Positions 6,192 through 7,719 of a stretch of DNA of 7,719 nt are shown here, one piece after another; within the stretch, counting starts at the first letter, position 1; each line of letters starts with the position of its first letter. A program made the translations under genes and the position numbers. The stretch comes from an uncultured Ruminococcus sp. (GTDB taxonomy: Bacteria; Bacillota; Clostridia; Oscillospirales; Ruminococcaceae): positions 1 through 7,719 of the forward strand of contig CAMHUJ010000070.1 of NCBI GenBank assembly GCA_946188175.1, given 5' to 3'. The notes beneath the pieces are model-generated. The model did not search any database, was not told where the DNA came from, and saw only the letters and a list, made by a program, of their open reading frames with translations.

Positions 6192-7352
6192 TTGAAACGT
6201 ACACTTTCTTCGGATTCCGCGCGCAGCGGATTCTGGCAGAGGATCGACTGGGTGCTGCTTGTACTCGTGACGGTCTGCTCGGGGGCAAGCGTGCTGCTGC
6301 TGCGCGCCCTCTGGAATGAAAATATTTCATCGGAGGTCGATTCCAACGACTGGATCGTGCAGCTGATTTCGCTCGGGCTCGGGTTTGCAGGCTGCATCGT
6401 CGTCTCCGCAATCGACTATCACAAGCTGGCACGGTTCTGGTTCCTCTATGCGCCGATTGCGCTGGGGCTTGTCGCGCTGACCTTCACCTCGCTCGGCTAC
6501 GGGCGTGAGGGTGCGGACGACCGTGCATGGATCGACTTAGGCTTTGTGCAGATTCAGCCCTCGGAAATCCTGAAGCTTGTATTTCTGCTGACCTATGCCT
6601 TCCACATTTCCAAGGTCACGGACAAGCTCAATCAGCCGCTGCATCTGTTCCTGCTGCTGCTGCATGCGGCGGTACCGGCAGGCATTGTTGCGGTGCAGGG
6701 CGACTACGGTACGGCGATTGTCTTTGCCGCAATGACCGTATTTATGCTGTTTACGGCAGGGCTTTCGTTCTGGTATCTGCTCGGCGGTGCCGCGCTGATG
6801 CCGCTTGTATTCTGGTTCGTCTGGACATATGTGTTCGGCGATGTGCACCGGAACAGAATCCGCGTGCTGCTGCATCCGGGCACCGATTCGCTCGGTCTGG
6901 AATATCAGCAGAATCTCGGACTGAAAGCAATCCGCTCCGGCGGACTGTTCGGGCAGGGACTCAGCGGCGGAACCTATACCTCTGTGCCGGAAATGCACAA
7001 TGACTTCATCTTCGCATTTATCGGCGAGGCATTCGGATTTGTCGGTGCGATTGCCGTAATTGTGATTCTGGCGGCGGTCTGTCTGCGGGTTTTCCGGGAC
7101 AGCCGTGCCGCGAAGGATACCATGGGCAAGACGCTCTGCATGGGTGTCTTTGCGATTCTGTTTACGCATGATCTGATGAATCTCGGCATGGTGCTCAAGG
7201 TGCTGCCGGTTATCGGTATTCCGCTGCCGTTTTTCAGTGCGGGCGGAACGGCGATGCTCTCGATGTATCTCTGCATCGGACTGGTGATCAGTGCCTATAC
7301 GCATAATCAGAAGAAATACCGCGTGTTCTATGACGCGGAGCAGCTGACCTGA
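6192..7352 (+). CDS. Divergent SEDS-family (RodA/FtsW/SpoVE) peptidoglycan glycosyltransferase
   Basis: This 386-residue multi-helix protein starts at TTG. SEDS proteins polymerise lipid II into glycan strands in the membrane, usually with a class B penicillin-binding protein. Family landmarks appear in order: RAWIDLG (111-117), QPSEILK (122-128), QGDYGTA (169-175, usually QPDLGTA), and YQQN then AIRSGGLFGQG. PEMHNDFIFA follows, where D271 matches the essential Asp of HTDFIFA in RodA. NLGMV and LPVIGIPLPFFSAGGTAM (342-355 covers the GIPLPF core onward, usually GIPLPFxSYGGSS) come last. Length and order fit RodA more than FtsW or SpoVE, but the altered motifs make a subtype call unsafe, so I leave out a symbol. 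No penicillin-binding protein gene is in the window. The following gene begins 10 bases on, so the two are probably co-expressed. Confidence 0.93.
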   Translation: MKRTLSSDSARSGFWQRIDWVLLVLVTVCSGASVLLLRALWNENISSEVDSNDWIVQLISLGLGFAGCIVVSAIDYHKLARFWFLYAPIALGLVALTFTSLGYGREGADDRAWIDLGFVQIQPSEILKLVFLLTYAFHISKVTDKLNQPLHLFLLLLHAAVPAGIVAVQGDYGTAIVFAAMTVFMLFTAGLSFWYLLGGAALMPLVFWFVWTYVFGDVHRNRIRVLLHPGTDSLGLEYQQNLGLKAIRSGGLFGQGLSGGTYTSVPEMHNDFIFAFIGEAFGFVGAIAVIVILAAVCLRVFRDSRAAKDTMGKTLCMGVFAILFTHDLMNLGMVLKVLPVIGIPLPFFSAGGTAMLSMYLCIGLVISAYTHNQKKYRVFYDAEQLT

Positions 7353-7357
7353 GGAGG
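7352..7357 (+). promoter_or_regulatory. Ribosome binding site overlapping the SEDS stop codon
   Basis: A perfect AGGAGG begins on the last base of the SEDS TGA stop and lies five bases before the ATG at 7363. This suggests translational coupling of the last two genes. Confidence 0.8.
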
Positions 7358-7362
7358 ACGGA

Positions 7363-7719
7363 ATGGGCGCATGGAGCACAAGCGTCACCGGCAATGATAC
7401 TGCCGCTGACTTAAAGAGCGAATATACCTGTGCATTTTTCCGTTATCCGCAGGCAGAGGCACTGGAACGGATCGAAGCCTATGTCAGGGGCATGTTCGAT
7501 GAAAGCGATCCGGAGGAATGGTGCGCCTATGTCTATTCCCTTGCGGATTTCATGTGGAAAAAGGGCATCCTTACGGATGCCGTAAAGCAGCGCGCGCTGC
7601 AAATGATCGACAGCGGCTTCGGGCTGGAGCTCTGGGCGGAAGCCGGCGAAAAAACGCTGCGTGACCGCAAAAAGGCGCTCGAAAAATTCCGCGCGGAGAT
7701 TACTTCTCCAATGGGGCCG
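7363..7719 (+). CDS. 'MGAW' protein, DUF4259-like, unknown function, 3'-truncated
   Basis: The frame is open from ATG to the right edge, giving 119 codons without a stop, so the gene is partial. The start MGAWSTSVTGNDTAAD follows the pattern MGAWGTGxxxNDxAxD seen in small Firmicutes proteins of unknown function, including DUF4259-type proteins. Here two of the usual glycines are serines. Later features also fit that group from memory: a WCAYVYSLADFMWKKG segment (53-68), a LWAEAGE segment (90-96) and a basic KALEKF helix near the end. No membrane segment or signal peptide is visible, so it is probably cytoplasmic. The shared ribosome binding site and stop codon tie it to the SEDS gene. Family assignment is tentative; I infer no function. 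Confidence 0.75.
   Translation, partial: MGAWSTSVTGNDTAADLKSEYTCAFFRYPQAEALERIEAYVRGMFDESDPEEWCAYVYSLADFMWKKGILTDAVKQRALQMIDSGFGLELWAEAGEKTLRDRKKALEKFRAEITSPMGP

Noticed and set aside
1..7719. CRISPR array, tRNA or rRNA gene, insertion sequence, phage genes
   Set aside because: I saw no regularly spaced repeats, no tRNA-like cloverleaf, no transposase or integrase motifs and no phage structural genes. Almost all of the window is plus-strand coding sequence.

Overview
The window reads as one plus-strand gene block from a moderately GC-rich Gram-positive bacterium. The nearest fit is probably the Clostridia, Ruminococcus/Oscillospiraceae type. That placement is an inference from the strong AGGAGG-type ribosome binding sites, a TTG start, the Clostridia-like flavour of the YifB and SEDS proteins, and the style of an intergenic hairpin element; no taxonomic marker gene is present. 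Every gene I support is on the plus strand. The long minus-strand reading frames are shadows of these genes.

Region 1 (1-3410) is a tandem run of four small-to-medium membrane proteins, the first cut by the left edge. I do not recognise them as a named family, but by eye they are related. Each complete member has a YExxR motif about 15-18 residues before the first membrane helix, four predicted helices, and a GYPxF or EEGFPxF motif just after helix 4. A cytoplasmic tail of very different length and composition follows. Genes 1 and 2 share tail motifs almost without gaps. Genes 3 and 4 share a GxFQILFG motif in helix 2 and have long Ala/Glu/Pro-rich tails.

Region 2 (3472-4483) holds two overlapping genes for shorter four-helix proteins without tails. 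They also look like a duplicated pair, with GAVLS and (R/S)RT at matching positions.

Region 3 (4510-6051) is a complete YifB/ComM-type AAA+ ATPase (magnesium-chelatase-like). Then comes a 140-base gap with a candidate promoter and two adjacent hairpins that resemble a dispersed intergenic element. After it lie a divergent SEDS (RodA/FtsW-type) glycan polymerase with a TTG start (6192-7352) and, 10 bases on, the start of a 'MGAW'-type protein of unknown function that runs off the right edge.

Short gaps, good ribosome binding sites and one overlap suggest genes 1-4 and 5-6, and probably yifB, are co-transcribed. The SEDS gene and its follower probably form a second unit. The new part is the two tandem families of uncharacterised membrane proteins. 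Their position beside a peptidoglycan polymerase hints at an envelope role, but nothing in the sequence proves it.
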